Positions 15,629 to 23,768 of a stretch of 64,000 nt of DNA are shown piece after piece (within the stretch, counting starts at the first letter, position 1; each line of letters opens with the position of its first letter). The translations under genes were made by a program, and so were the position numbers. The stretch comes from CAYJLF01 sp964371055 (lineage in GTDB: Bacteria; Eisenbacteria; RBG-16-71-46; CAIMUX01). The notes under the pieces are model-generated. The model did no database searches and was not told the origin of the DNA. It saw only the letters and a list, made by a program, of their open reading frames with translations. The stretch is from contig CAYJLF010000015.1 of assembly GCA_964371055.1 (NCBI GenBank), positions 62,001 to 126,000 on the forward strand. Reading direction: 5' to 3'.

Positions 15629-15961
15629 CTATCGGTTGACGAGGCGGTCGAACTGCTCCTGCTCGAACCAGGCGCCGATCAGCACCGCGTAGTTGACCAG
15701 GTCGACGATGCAGTTCTGGAACGGCTCGTCCGCGACCGCGAACTGGCCGGTCGTGATGAACGTGTTGATCCGGGACATCTTGTCCTGCATCCGCAGCAGC
15801 ATGCCGGCCACGGGATGGACGCCGAAGACCGCCGCGCCCCGGAAGTTCGCGAAGCGATCGGCGCCCGGGCTGTAGTCCCGGTTCTTTCGCTCCATCAGCT
15901 CCCGCGCCGCATCCGCGACCTGGCGGTGGTAGCTGAGCAGTTCGGCCTGGGTCAGTGGCAC
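15629..15961 (-). CDS. DUF1599-like all-alpha protein (possible nucleotide-metabolism role)
   Basis: 110 aa, nearly all helical. The pattern ARELMERKNRDYSPGADRFANF, then GMLLRMQDKMSRI and CIVDLVNYAVLIGAWF resembles phage proteins of the DUF1599 or nucleotide-modification-associated class, related to all-alpha NTP pyrophosphatases. Acidic residues in the helices could bind a metal. GTG at 15961 overlaps the upstream stop by ten bases. Family assignment is from pattern memory and should be tested by profile search. Confidence 0.6.
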   Translation of the reverse strand: MPLTQAELLSYHRQVADAARELMERKNRDYSPGADRFANFRGAAVFGVHPVAGMLLRMQDKMSRINTFITTGQFAVADEPFQNCIVDLVNYAVLIGAWFEQEQFDRLVNR

Positions 15962-16119
15962 AGGAGTCGATCCGCCTCGGCATCCAACCGGGCCGCCTCG
16001 TCCAACCATTCCAAAGCCTCCTCCTCCGCCTCCTGGGCGGCCTGCCGGAGCCGAGCCGCACGGGCCCGGTTCCGTCTCTCGATGTACTGACTGATCCGGT
16101 CACGCACGTGTCGAAGCAT
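15952..16119 (-). CDS. Small helical phage protein
   Basis: 55 aa: an almost unbroken charged helix with a basic first half (YIERRNRARAARLRQ) and an acidic second half (EAEEEALEWLDEAARLDAEAD). It could form a coiled coil. ATG follows GAGGAGGACGAG. Overlaps both neighbours in the coupled style of this operon. Confidence 0.5.
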   Translation of the reverse strand: MLRHVRDRISQYIERRNRARAARLRQAAQEAEEEALEWLDEAARLDAEADRLLCH

Positions 16120-16300
16120 CTCGTCCTCCTCGGGGTGGTTGCCCCGCCGCTGCCCTCGGGGCATGAACCCGGGGCTGACGTTCCCGCAACGTCGCGGCGG
16201 GGCCAAGTTGGCGGCGGCACGTTCGCCGGGCCTCTTCCGGCGACTCGTTTCTTTCAGGCCCTCTCTGGAGGAAACGGGGGAGGGCCGACCGCCGCCACAT
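16100..16300 (-). CDS. Possible small basic phage protein (weak)
   Basis: 66 aa, very Arg-rich. The reason to list it is context: its ATG overlaps the stop of the upstream gene (TGATG at 16298-16302) and it fills the 180 bases that would otherwise be empty between two coupled genes. Composition is no better than chance for GC-rich DNA, so it may be spurious. Confidence 0.3.
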   Translation of the reverse strand: MWRRSALPRFLQRGPERNESPEEARRTCRRQLGPAATLRERQPRVHAPRAAAGQPPRGGRDASTRA

Positions 16301-16581
16301 CACAAGGTGATCCGCTGGTCCAGGCAGCGAAGCCGGAAGGCGATACGTTCCAGTTCGCTGAGGAGCGTCGCCTTCGGCCGCTCCACTACGATGCTGTCCT
16401 TGCCGCTCGCAATGGCCTCGGTGACGAGCACCGGATCGAGGCGGTCGGTCAGGTCCGTGATGATGCGGTTGATCGTCTCGCAGGTGGCGAGCGTCTCGAA
16501 TGGCGACTTCGGCGCATCCTCGACGCGGTTGTGGGTCGGCACCGGTCTCATCTCGGACGGAAACGGGGTGGTGGAGTGCAT
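16300..16581 (-). CDS. Small phage protein of unknown function
   Basis: 93 aa, helical. Segments include PFETLATCETINRIITDLTDRLDPVLVTEAI and ATLLSELERIAFRLRCLDQRI. ATG follows AGAGGAG. It lies directly after ssb and may be co-regulated with it. No family recognised. Confidence 0.6.
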   Translation of the reverse strand: MHSTTPFPSEMRPVPTHNRVEDAPKSPFETLATCETINRIITDLTDRLDPVLVTEAIASGKDSIVVERPKATLLSELERIAFRLRCLDQRITL

Positions 16582-16611
16582 CGTCTGTTCTCCTCTGCGG
16601 ATGGTTGGTGC

Positions 16612-17130
16612 CTAGAACGGCAGGTCGTCGTCCGGGTCCGGGAACATCGCGGCCGCCTGGGCGGGGGCCGGAGCAGCGGGCGGCGCCTGCATCTGACCGG
16701 GGAAGTAGCTCTCCGGGTTCGGCGCCGGCGTCTGCGCCGGCGTTTGCGCCGGGGCCTGCGACCGCGGGGCCGCGGGCTGCGCGGTCCCGTTCTGCGGCGG
16801 GCGGTCCAGAAGGGTGAGGCTCGACACGACGACCTCGGTCTGCTCCCGCCGGTTGCCGTCCCGATCGGTCCAGTCGCGGTTCTGCACGCGCCCCTGGACC
16901 AGGACCCCCGTGCCCTTCTTCACGAACTGGGCCGCGATCTCCGCGGTCTTCTGCCAGCAGACGCACCGCACCCAGGTGGTGCGCTCCTGCCGCTGCTGCC
17001 CTTCCCCACCGCCGAAGCTCTCGTTGACCGCGAGGTTGAAGTTGGCTACCGCCTGGCCGTTCTGGGTGTGGCGCAGCTCGGCGTCTCCGCCCGCATTGCC
17101 CCCGATCACGACAAGGTTGAATCCCCTCAT
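16612..17130 (-). CDS. ssb: Single-stranded DNA-binding protein
   Basis: 172 aa. The N-terminal OB fold has the usual SSB blocks: an N-terminal VVIGGNAGGDAELRHTQNGQAVANFNLAVN, then TTWVRCVCWQKTAEIAAQFVKKGTGVLVQGRVQNRDWTDRDG split by loops. A Gln/Pro/Ala-rich linker leads to the acidic tip DPDDDLPF, which recruits replication and recombination partners. ATG at 17130 overlaps the resolvase stop as ATGA. It protects single strands during phage replication and recombination and would work with the prim-pol, helicase and DprA-like protein of the same operon. Confidence 0.95.
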   Translation of the reverse strand: MRGFNLVVIGGNAGGDAELRHTQNGQAVANFNLAVNESFGGGEGQQRQERTTWVRCVCWQKTAEIAAQFVKKGTGVLVQGRVQNRDWTDRDGNRREQTEVVVSSLTLLDRPPQNGTAQPAAPRSQAPAQTPAQTPAPNPESYFPGQMQAPPAAPAPAQAAAMFPDPDDDLPF

Positions 17131-17594
17131 CTCTGGCCTCCTTCCAACTGGATCCCCTGTTGTTCGCACCAGGTCACGCCGGCCGCCAGAGCCGCCCATT
17201 CGTGGCTCACGAAGCCGTGCAGCAGGCCCGGCGCCTTCGCCGATCCCGGGTCACCGAATCGCTCGATCAACGCTTCCCGGATCAGCTTGTCCGTGCCGCT
17301 CGTCACGCCGAGCAGCGTCCGCTTGACCCGCGATCGACACACGCGGTGGTGGCGGTTCCAGAATCCCCACTGCCAGATCAGCACCGTCGCCCACATGATG
17401 GTCTCGGTGACCGACTCCGCGAGGCGCACGCCCCGCTCCTCGATCCACTCGACCGCGAGCACGTCCGCGATAGGCGGCTCGTGAACCAACTTCGGATTGA
17501 GCCGGTGCTCGTGCCGCAGGATCCCGAAGGGAGCGGTCTCGAACACGACGAGGCCGGACTCGCCGCTGCCTGGATCGAGCGCGGCGATCCTCAT
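17127..17594 (-). CDS. RuvC-like Holliday junction resolvase (RNase H fold)
   Basis: 155 aa. It begins IAALDPGSGESGLVVFE, the first catalytic Asp and Gly-rich strand of RuvC-type nucleases, and has a later acidic strand (ADVLAVEWIEE) and a C-terminal helix with H and E where RuvC has its last acidic residues (LLHGFVSHEWAALAAGV). A middle motif VKRTLLGVTSGTDKLIREAL fits the DNA-binding helix region. Role: resolution of branched DNA before packaging. Coupled by ATGA at both ends. Confidence 0.75.
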   Translation of the reverse strand: MRIAALDPGSGESGLVVFETAPFGILRHEHRLNPKLVHEPPIADVLAVEWIEERGVRLAESVTETIMWATVLIWQWGFWNRHHRVCRSRVKRTLLGVTSGTDKLIREALIERFGDPGSAKAPGLLHGFVSHEWAALAAGVTWCEQQGIQLEGGQR

Positions 17595-18124
17595 CCCACC
17601 TCCAGCAGCTCGAGGAACTCGTCCGCGATCGGCTCCCGCTCCCAGTCCGCCGGCGCCGGCTTCGAAACCACCTGGCAGTGCCGCGGCGCCCTCGGCATCG
17701 ACACGCCCGCCTGACGCCAGGCCCCGGCCAGGCGCTGCATCTCCTGCTGCAGCTCATCGAGGCAGTGCTCGCACCACGCCACGTTGTCGTGCCGGTCCCG
17801 CTCGACCGCGCATTCGTGCCGCACGCACCAGTTCACGCGGGCGCTGACGCCCACCGCCATGTGGTTCTCGATCGCGTAGCGCTGCAGCTCGCCGCCGAGC
17901 CAGACCACGTAGTCCGTCCGATCCCGCGCCGGCGTACCGGCCTTCCGCGGCAGGTCGAGCACGGTCACGCGCCGAGCGTGCGCGCGCACGTGATACGCCT
18001 GGAGCTGGTGCTCGCTGAAGCAGCGTTTGCAGTCGCTGCGACGCCCGTCAGCCGTGCCGCGGTGCGTGTAGAACGCATCCAACGGCTTCTCCTCGTGGCA
18101 GGTACGACACCTCTTCGTCTTCAT
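17591..18124 (-). CDS. Zinc-binding phage protein (HNH/endonuclease VII-type N-terminal motif)
   Basis: 177 aa. The N-terminus reads KRCRTCHEEKPLDAFYTHRG, then DGRRSDCKRC: two CXXC pairs around the F-Y/DGR pattern common to endonuclease VII-like and related zinc proteins. A second Cys/His cluster (CVRHECAVERD, WCEHC) follows in the middle. The catalytic residues of an HNH nuclease are not clear to me, so it may be only DNA-binding. ATG at 18124 overlaps the upstream stop. Confidence 0.6.
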   Translation of the reverse strand: MKTKRCRTCHEEKPLDAFYTHRGTADGRRSDCKRCFSEHQLQAYHVRAHARRVTVLDLPRKAGTPARDRTDYVVWLGGELQRYAIENHMAVGVSARVNWCVRHECAVERDRHDNVAWCEHCLDELQQEMQRLAGAWRQAGVSMPRAPRHCQVVSKPAPADWEREPIADEFLELLEVG

Positions 18125-18357
18125 CGCGTGGCCCTCCCCCGAAACTTGTCCCGGAGCCGGCTGAACCAGGTACGGGGGCTTGGCCCGCGCCGGTGTTCGT
18201 CGGCTTTCGCTTTGACCAGGAGGTAGCCGAGCAGCGCCACGACCTCGCGCCGGGGCATGAGCTTGACCGGCACGTCGAACATGGTCGCCTGCTCGGCGAT
18301 AGCGATGAACTTGGGTCCCCTGGTCTCCATCCAACGGCGCCAGCGTGTCCGATCCAT
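18121..18357 (-). CDS. Small basic phage protein
   Basis: 78 aa, with a helical ATMFDVPVKLMPRREVVALLGYLLVKAKA core and a basic C-terminus (WFSRLRDKFRGRATR). ATG follows AGGAGGTGTC, a very good ribosome site. No family recognised. Confidence 0.55.
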   Translation of the reverse strand: MDRTRWRRWMETRGPKFIAIAEQATMFDVPVKLMPRREVVALLGYLLVKAKADEHRRGPSPRTWFSRLRDKFRGRATR

Positions 18358-18365
18358 GACACCTC

Positions 18366-18698
18366 CTAGCGGTCTCGATACCAGCGGCGCTTGCCGCCCT
18401 CGGGTCTCCTCCGCAGCTCTACCTGGAGTCGAGCCGCGATCTCGAAGCACACCGCGCAGCTCCACCCGTGCCTCGAAGCCGCGTCGTCGATGCGCTGGTA
18501 CGCGCACCCGTGCAACGGGCAGACGCCCGGCTTGGCCTCGCTGTGGTGCAGGCCGATCCTCGTGAAGAGGTCACGAAGGACTCCCAGCTCGGTCGTGGTC
18601 AGCGCTTGCAGCGTTGCCCACACCGCGGGTTCTTCCATGACGTCGCCGAGCGACAGGGCTCGGAGCGGCTCCCGCTCCTCCTTCTCGTGATCGCACAT
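18366..18698 (-). CDS. Small Cys-containing phage protein
   Basis: 110 aa. A helical N-terminal half (LTTTELGVLRDLFTRIGLHH) leads to a CPLHGC motif and a WSCAVCFEI motif about 20 residues later, a plausible zinc knuckle. ATG at 18698 has AAGGA five bases before it. The first 128 bases overlap the end of the XRE gene in another frame. Confidence 0.55.
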   Translation of the reverse strand: MCDHEKEEREPLRALSLGDVMEEPAVWATLQALTTTELGVLRDLFTRIGLHHSEAKPGVCPLHGCAYQRIDDAASRHGWSCAVCFEIAARLQVELRRRPEGGKRRWYRDR

Positions 18699-19056
18699 CG
18701 GCATCCTTGTCGAAGGCTGACCCTGCCGCCCCCGCGACGGCGTCGACCAGCTCGGAATACTGCCGCGCCACCCGGTCGGGGCAGATCCGTCTGCCCCGCT
18801 CGAGATGACTGACGTAGGTGCGGTCCACGCCGACCCGCGCGGCCATGTCGGCGAGCCTGAGCCCGGCCCTCTTGCGGACCGCGTGAAGCCAGTCCGGGTT
18901 GGGGATGCGGCGCGTCCCGCCGCAGAGGCGGCACGCGATCGAAAGGGTTGGGACCGGGAGATGGGGGGAGACTGACTTGGGCTCTCCCGGTCCCGCGTGC
19001 GGGCTATCCGCACGGCTGACAGGCGCCGCGCCGGCGCCGAAGTCGATCCGCGTCAT
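18571..19056 (-). CDS. XRE-family helix-turn-helix protein with N-terminal zinc knuckle
   Basis: 161 aa. A CRLCGG motif precedes a clear helix-turn-helix of the Cro/CI type: LHAVRKRAGLRLADMAARVG, then VDRTYVSHLERGRR. The stretch CPDRVARQYSELVDAVAG completes the five-helix domain. The last 45 residues are low-complexity and overlap the next gene, so the functional protein probably ends earlier. It sits inside the early operon, not at the divergent control region, so it is more likely an early or middle regulator than the main lysogeny repressor. ATGA overlap with the SbcC-like gene. Confidence 0.8.
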   Translation of the reverse strand: MTRIDFGAGAAPVSRADSPHAGPGEPKSVSPHLPVPTLSIACRLCGGTRRIPNPDWLHAVRKRAGLRLADMAARVGVDRTYVSHLERGRRICPDRVARQYSELVDAVAGAAGSAFDKDADVRSREGGAGAAPSPVARRRHGRTRGVGNAASADHDRAGSPS

Positions 19057-21098
19057 CTCGCCTCCGCCCCCACCGCGTCACGCTCCGTGACCTCGGCGAA
19101 GGTGCCCTCGCTCACGCGATAGACGCGCCAGAGCTGGGTCGATGACACGGTGTTCCGCTGGGAGGTCGAGCAGAGGATTGAGGTCTCGATCGAGTTCCGC
19201 ATCGCCGCGATGCCGCGGAGGAACGCCTCCCGGTTTCCCTCGTCGAGGAGATCGGCGCGATCCACGAGCAGGATCTTGACGCCGGTCGACAGGGCGACCG
19301 CCGCTCCGATCGCGACACCGATGCGGAGCTTCTCCGACTCGGACAGGCGCTCGAGGTAGAGCGGGGTGTCCCCGTCGGCGTCGTAGACATCGATCTCCAG
19401 CCCGTCGCCGGCCACGATCTCGATCCGGTACCGACTCCCGGTAATCGCCGCCAGCGGACCGTTGATCCGCTCCGCCAGCTCGGAGATGCGCGGCGCGGCC
19501 ACGCGAGCCGGCAGCAGCTTTGGATCGAGGCAGTCCACGAGCTCGTTCCACAGCGAGAAGTCGCGCTCTGTCTCCTCGACCCGCCTCTGGGCCGCGGCGA
19601 CACGCTGCACCGCCTGGAGATCGCTCAGGGCGGCATCCCGCACCGCCTCCGCGGCCTTCACCTCGGAGGCATGCTCCGATACTTGGGTCGCGAGCGCGGC
19701 AGCTTCCGCCGCCGGGTCCGGCAGGCCGGCCAGTTGGGCCTCAGCTTCTTCGAGCTGGCGCGCCAGTTCCGTGCGACGCCCCTCCGCCTCCCCGCGCGTC
19801 CGAACCGCGGCGGTCTGGACGGCCGAGAGTCTCTGCTCCATCTCCTCGAGTGCCGCTCGGATCTTGTCGAGGGTGGCGCGGGCCGCTGTCGCCTTGGCCT
19901 CGGCCCGAGCGGCTGCCTTCTCCTGCACAACGGCCTGCTCCAGGAGCGCGGGCAGCATCTTCGCCCGCTCCCCCAGGTCCGCCTGCACGTGGGGACACGG
20001 GCGACCCGCATAGGTCGGGTGGAGGCAGGTGGTGTCACCGGTCTCGATCGCCTGGATCTGGGCGGTCACGGTGTCGAACTCGGAGCGGACCCGCTGCGCC
20101 GCCGCCTCGAGCGGCTTCAACGCTTCCTGAGCCGCGGTTTCCCGGTCCCGGAGCTTCTTCGCCTCGATCTCGAGTTCGCACCGCGACACGCCCGGAAGCA
20201 CCTCCTGGACCGGGGCCTCCGGCTCCGCGGGAATCTCGTTCAGGCGCTCCCGCAGCTCGGCGATGCGCCGGACGACTCGGTTCCGTTCCTCCCGCCGGGC
20301 CGACAGCTCACCCGAGAGCCGGGTCATGCCGTCGTGCTTGGTGGCGAGGTCGCTCAGCCGCTGGTTGATTGCGCTCAGTCGGGCCGCGAGCTCGCTCTCG
20401 TTGGCCTGAACCGGGGGCAGGCGATCCAGGGCGGAGCGGGCGTCGTCGCGTTCCCGCCGCGCGTCCCGGCGCTTCGCCTCGCACCGCTTCTTCGCCTCGG
20501 CCAGGTGGTCCATGGCGATCGGAGCCGTGCCGGCGATGCCGACGATGCCGCGGCGCAGCCGCTCCCGCCCGCCCTCGGACAGCCCGATCGCCGCCGCCGC
20601 CTGGTCGAGTTCGTCGAGCGTGCACCGCACCTCTCCGATCCGCATGAGCAGGTCGGAGCGCTTACGCTGATCGAGGAGCAGGACGTAGGAGGAGTCGAGC
20701 GTGGCTTCCACGATGTCGCGACTCGCTCCGAGGATCTCGTCCAGGCGGGCCTGCACGCTCCTCCCCTGCAGAACCACGCCGTCGGGGCAGTGCAGCTTGG
20801 CCGCTCCCTCCCCCGCCGTGTTCTTCGCCCGGGCCAGGACGTAGCGCTGTCCCTCGTCTTCGAGGGTGAGCTCGCCCCAGAGTTCGGAGGCGCCGCGGCG
20901 CACGAGGAAGCCGGCCCCGCGACCGTCGGCATCGGTGCCCTGACAGCGGCCGAGGAGCAGGTAGCGGACCAGGTCGGCCGTGGACGTCTTCCCCGTCGCG
21001 TTCCGGCCGAGCACCATCGTGATCGGGGCTGAGAGGTCGAGGTCGACCTCGCGCAGCTTCTGAAAGTCACGTCCGCGGAGTCGGAGCAGCTTGGCCAT
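19053..21098 (-). CDS. SbcC/Rad50-like SMC-type ATPase
   Basis: 681 aa. Walker A GRNATGKT is at about 31-38. Long coiled-coil arms run from about 180 to 540 and are interrupted near 345-370 by a Cys-containing turn (TCLHPTYAGRPCPHV) where Rad50/SbcC proteins have their zinc hook. The ABC signature (ERLSESEKLRIGVAIG) and Walker B (ILLVDRADLLDE, about 609-620) close the split ATPase. Such proteins tether and process DNA ends with a nuclease partner; the RecE-like nuclease two genes upstream is the obvious candidate, since no SbcD-type phosphoesterase is seen. Strong GGGAGG-type ribosome site. Confidence 0.85.
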   Translation of the reverse strand: MAKLLRLRGRDFQKLREVDLDLSAPITMVLGRNATGKTSTADLVRYLLLGRCQGTDADGRGAGFLVRRGASELWGELTLEDEGQRYVLARAKNTAGEGAAKLHCPDGVVLQGRSVQARLDEILGASRDIVEATLDSSYVLLLDQRKRSDLLMRIGEVRCTLDELDQAAAAIGLSEGGRERLRRGIVGIAGTAPIAMDHLAEAKKRCEAKRRDARRERDDARSALDRLPPVQANESELAARLSAINQRLSDLATKHDGMTRLSGELSARREERNRVVRRIAELRERLNEIPAEPEAPVQEVLPGVSRCELEIEAKKLRDRETAAQEALKPLEAAAQRVRSEFDTVTAQIQAIETGDTTCLHPTYAGRPCPHVQADLGERAKMLPALLEQAVVQEKAAARAEAKATAARATLDKIRAALEEMEQRLSAVQTAAVRTRGEAEGRRTELARQLEEAEAQLAGLPDPAAEAAALATQVSEHASEVKAAEAVRDAALSDLQAVQRVAAAQRRVEETERDFSLWNELVDCLDPKLLPARVAAPRISELAERINGPLAAITGSRYRIEIVAGDGLEIDVYDADGDTPLYLERLSESEKLRIGVAIGAAVALSTGVKILLVDRADLLDEGNREAFLRGIAAMRNSIETSILCSTSQRNTVSSTQLWRVYRVSEGTFAEVTERDAVGAEAR

Positions 21099-21115
21099 GG
21101 TCTCCCCCCCTCCCT

Positions 21116-22201
21116 TCAGAACGAGAAGTCGTCGGACGCCGACATGCTGGGTGGACGCTGAACCTCGACGGCGGCGTCGACTTCGGCCCGGGTGGGCTTC
21201 TGCCCGCGGCGCCTCGGCGCCGGCGGCCCGGAGACGTAGGCGGTCCCGCCCGGAGCCGGGATCTCGGGGGCCGGCGGTCCAACCGGGGGCTCCGGAGCCT
21301 CCGGAACCCGGATCTCCTGCGTCACCTCGGTAACGCCGGCGAGGCGCTCGCTCAGGTCCTCGGATCCGTGCGGGAGCGGGATCGGCTTGCCTTCCAGACG
21401 GGCTTCGAGTCGCTGTCCGCCGAGCGGGTACAGGTCGTCGGGCACCGAGTCCTCGAACGTTGTGGGCTGGAGCAGACCGAGGGGGCGGCCGCCGGAGGCC
21501 TGCAGCTGGGCCGCGCGCTTCACCAGCCCGGCGTAGCTGCCGCGGTACTGGAGCTCGAGCACGTAGACCGTCTTCTTCTTCCCGTCCGGCTGGACCTCGA
21601 GCGGCTTGAGCAGGAGCGCGAACGGCAGCCCGCTCAGCGTGCCCGCCATGTTCCGCATCGACCGGGTGAAGTTGGTCACGTTGACGATGCTGTTGAACGA
21701 ACCCGTGGCGATCTCATAGACGCCGAACCTCGGCACGGTCGGCAGGATGAAGAAGAGGCGGCCCAGCGGGCTGCACTCGTCGTTCTTCGTGTACGGGCAC
21801 TCCTCGCCCATGCACGGGATCTCGTAGTTCTGCCCTTCGCCGATGGACTGCTGTCCCTTCTCGGCCAGGTAGGCGCGGCCCTGAGCGTCGTTGGGGCTGA
21901 AGAACCGGGTCGCGGTCTCGCCGTCACTGCACCGGCACCACCAGCCGGAGGCGCGGTACGCGACGCGACAGGTGGGAAAGAAGACGTTCTCATCGTTGTC
22001 GGGCAAGAGGACCGGGAAGAGTTCGCGGCACGGCTCGCCGTTTGGCGCGTAGACGGCCGCCACTTCGGGCACGTCGCGGAAGTTGAAGTGGTCGAGCGCC
22101 GCCGGGTATTCCTTCCCCGACCGCTCACTGACCGTCTTCTCGCCGAGCCGGATCTTGCCGAGTCGGGGCAGCCTGGTAACGTCAGTCACTCCAAGGATCA
22201 T
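21116..22201 (-). CDS. Gp3-like protein (phage recombination directionality factor family, 'hydrolase or metal-binding')
   Basis: 361 aa. The family signature LPRLGKIRLGEK follows the N-terminal ILGVTDVTR. Two Cys-rich blocks suit metal binding (WWCRCSDG; CMGEECPYTKNDEC), and RFGVYEIATGSFNSIVNV, PFALLLKPLEV and VYVLELQY match the conserved core. The founding member, phiC31 gp3, switches a serine integrase from integration to excision, but many relatives sit in early operons beside nucleases and may act in recombination instead. The last 70 residues are Pro-rich and end SASDDFSF. ATG at 22201 follows GGGAGGAGACC. Confidence 0.75.
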   Translation of the reverse strand: MILGVTDVTRLPRLGKIRLGEKTVSERSGKEYPAALDHFNFRDVPEVAAVYAPNGEPCRELFPVLLPDNDENVFFPTCRVAYRASGWWCRCSDGETATRFFSPNDAQGRAYLAEKGQQSIGEGQNYEIPCMGEECPYTKNDECSPLGRLFFILPTVPRFGVYEIATGSFNSIVNVTNFTRSMRNMAGTLSGLPFALLLKPLEVQPDGKKKTVYVLELQYRGSYAGLVKRAAQLQASGGRPLGLLQPTTFEDSVPDDLYPLGGQRLEARLEGKPIPLPHGSEDLSERLAGVTEVTQEIRVPEAPEPPVGPPAPEIPAPGGTAYVSGPPAPRRRGQKPTRAEVDAAVEVQRPPSMSASDDFSF

Positions 22202-22212
22202 GGTCTCCTCCC

Positions 22213-23082
22213 TTAGACCGCGGGGGTGCGGTGGTACGCGTAGGCGGGCAGATCCACGTCGATCAACGTGGGGACGCCGCCGGGCCAGACATTCGTGGTC
22301 GAGCATTCGTGATACCGAGCCAGCAGAGGCCGGTACTCCTCCCGGCCGAGCTCGATCGCCCGCAGCTGCAGGCTGTAGGTCCAGACCTCGTAGGGCTCGT
22401 CGTTCGCGACCGCGAGGAAGACGTAGTAGTTCGCCTCGACTCCGAGGCTGCGGAGCGCGTCGAGGTAGAGCGCCGCGCTGCGGTAGTAGCCGAGGCTGTG
22501 CACCTGGCGCGGGAACTCGGCCTTCTCGGCGTGCCGGCTGCTCTTGAGGTCGACGACGACGCCGGCGGCGCGGATCAGGGTGTCGGGGCGAACCTTGGCC
22601 CGGACCTTCGGCGCATCCGGTTCGTCGGAGATCGGCAGGTCGGCGACGACGGAGAGCTCGCGGTGATCGGCTTTGGTGACGAGGGCCGAGGCGGTCGGAT
22701 GGGCGGCGACGTTGCGGGCCGCCGCGACGCAGAACTCCCACTCGTCCGGCTTCAGGGGGGTGAGTCCGGACGCATCGAACCGGGCGCGGGCGCGCTTCAC
22801 TTCGGCGGTCCGGCCGTCGCCGGGCGGGTAGAGGCCGAAGGAGCGGCGGAAGAGGTCGGGCTCGAGGATCGCCGCGTGCATCGCGGAGCCGCACTTCAGC
22901 GCTTTCGAGGACCGGGCGGCTCTCGCGGCCTGGGAACGGCAGAAGGCCGGGGACCGCATCATCGAGGTGAGCCGGCCGGCGGAGGCGCAGTCCCAGGCCA
23001 GGTAGTCGGCCATCGGTGTACCGGGGTAGAGGCCGGGCTCCGGGGCCGGGATCAGCGCCGGGATCTCAATGGAGAGAGTCAC
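22213..23082 (-). CDS. RecE/exonuclease VIII-like PD-(D/E)XK nuclease
   Basis: 289 aa. Typical of phage PDDEXK_12-type proteins: YLAWDCASAGRLTSMMRSP, KCGSAMHAAILEPD with the catalytic-domain His, KVRPDTLIR (Asp), VVDLKSSRHAEK (the D-X-K core) and PRQVHSLGYYRSAALYLDAL (the Q-Y motif). Function: 5'-3' resection of double-stranded ends for phage recombination. No Red-beta/RecT annealase is recognisable nearby; SSB and the DprA-like protein may provide annealing or RecA loading. GTG start with weak GGGGGTGC. Confidence 0.85.
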   Translation of the reverse strand: MTLSIEIPALIPAPEPGLYPGTPMADYLAWDCASAGRLTSMMRSPAFCRSQAARAARSSKALKCGSAMHAAILEPDLFRRSFGLYPPGDGRTAEVKRARARFDASGLTPLKPDEWEFCVAAARNVAAHPTASALVTKADHRELSVVADLPISDEPDAPKVRAKVRPDTLIRAAGVVVDLKSSRHAEKAEFPRQVHSLGYYRSAALYLDALRSLGVEANYYVFLAVANDEPYEVWTYSLQLRAIELGREEYRPLLARYHECSTTNVWPGGVPTLIDVDLPAYAYHRTPAV

Positions 23083-23200
23083 TGGAGCACCCCCAGGTAG
23101 GGAACCGCCTTAGGTTCGACGGGTTCACCGGTTGTTTTTTGACCAGAGGGGCCGCAGGTCCGCAGCGGATGCGGGCGATGCGGGGTTCCATGCTGCCCAT
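23066..23200 (-). CDS. Possible 44-aa leader-type protein upstream of the RecE-like gene (weak)
   Basis: ATG at 23200 with AGGAA five bases upstream opens a 44-codon frame that overlaps the start of the nuclease gene by 17 bases. That is the coupled arrangement used throughout this operon. Content is basic and Pro-rich with no recognisable motif. It would fill the 144 bases between the RHH regulator and the nuclease. Plausible but unproven. Confidence 0.3.
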   Translation of the reverse strand: MGSMEPRIARIRCGPAAPLVKKQPVNPSNLRRFPTWGCSSDSLH

Positions 23201-23226
23201 CGGTTCCTGTCATCTAACGTTATTCC

Positions 23227-23625
23227 TCATTTGCAGTTATGAGTTCTGCCGGGCGCGGGGACCGATTCCGTGCGACTGGACCGGCCGACCGCCTCCGAGG
23301 CGGTTTCCCGCGCCCGGCTCAACTTGGCGCTGTTCTTTCGGGTCCCGCGGTTGCGCTCCGCCCTGTCACCGGCTCGACTCAGAACATTTGTTCGGTGTGC
23401 GAGAACGGGCGTTGGGGGTGGAGGGGGCTGCTGCGCACGTCCAGGCTCACCGCTCCGGATTGCCTGATCGGAGCCGGAGAAGGTCTCGGGATCCGTCCCG
23501 GCCCGATGAGCCTGGACCAGCGCAGCGATGAAGGCTGACGCTGTCAGCCGTGGCCGTGACCACGCGGCGGTGGACTTCACGTAGGAGATCAGGTCGTCTT
23601 CAAGGGTGATGTGCAGGTGAGCCAT
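23227..23625 (-). CDS. Ribbon-helix-helix-type regulator at the head of the early operon
   Basis: 132 aa. The N-terminal MAHLHITLEDDLISYVKSTA strand-helix, followed by a second helix (ASAFIAALVQAHRAG), fits an RHH DNA-binding domain. The remaining 80 or so residues are low-complexity (a run of prolines, then Arg/Ser/Thr-rich). There is no Shine-Dalgarno. The predicted promoter puts the transcript start at the ATG, so translation is probably leaderless. It is divergent from another RHH gene at 23769, an arrangement like a phage lysis-lysogeny switch. Confidence 0.6.
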   Translation of the reverse strand: MAHLHITLEDDLISYVKSTAAWSRPRLTASAFIAALVQAHRAGTDPETFSGSDQAIRSGEPGRAQQPPPPPTPVLAHRTNVLSRAGDRAERNRGTRKNSAKLSRARETASEAVGRSSRTESVPAPGRTHNCK

Positions 23626-23631
23626 GCACGA

Positions 23632-23660
23632 ACTATCGGCGTGCTGTGCTACAGGTGCAA
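23632..23660 (-). promoter_or_regulatory. Early leftward promoter, predicted leaderless transcript
   Basis: On the minus strand: -35 TTGCAC (23660-23655), 17-bp spacer, -10 GATAGT (23637-23632). The ATG of the RHH gene begins at 23625, six bases after the -10 box, so transcription and translation would start at nearly the same base. An A/T-rich patch just upstream (23660-23695) could act as an UP element or operator. Confidence 0.55.
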
Positions 23661-23768
23661 GCACAAAAACCCGCGCGAACAAAAAAACATTTGCGGGCGG
23701 TGCCTGCCCTGGAGGTACGATCGGTGCGCCTGATCGGACCTGGGGTCACCGCCAGGAAGGATCCTGAC

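Noticed and set aside
18571..19056. The XRE protein as the main lysogeny repressor
   Set aside because: It is an internal gene of the early operon with no divergent partner or control region of its own.
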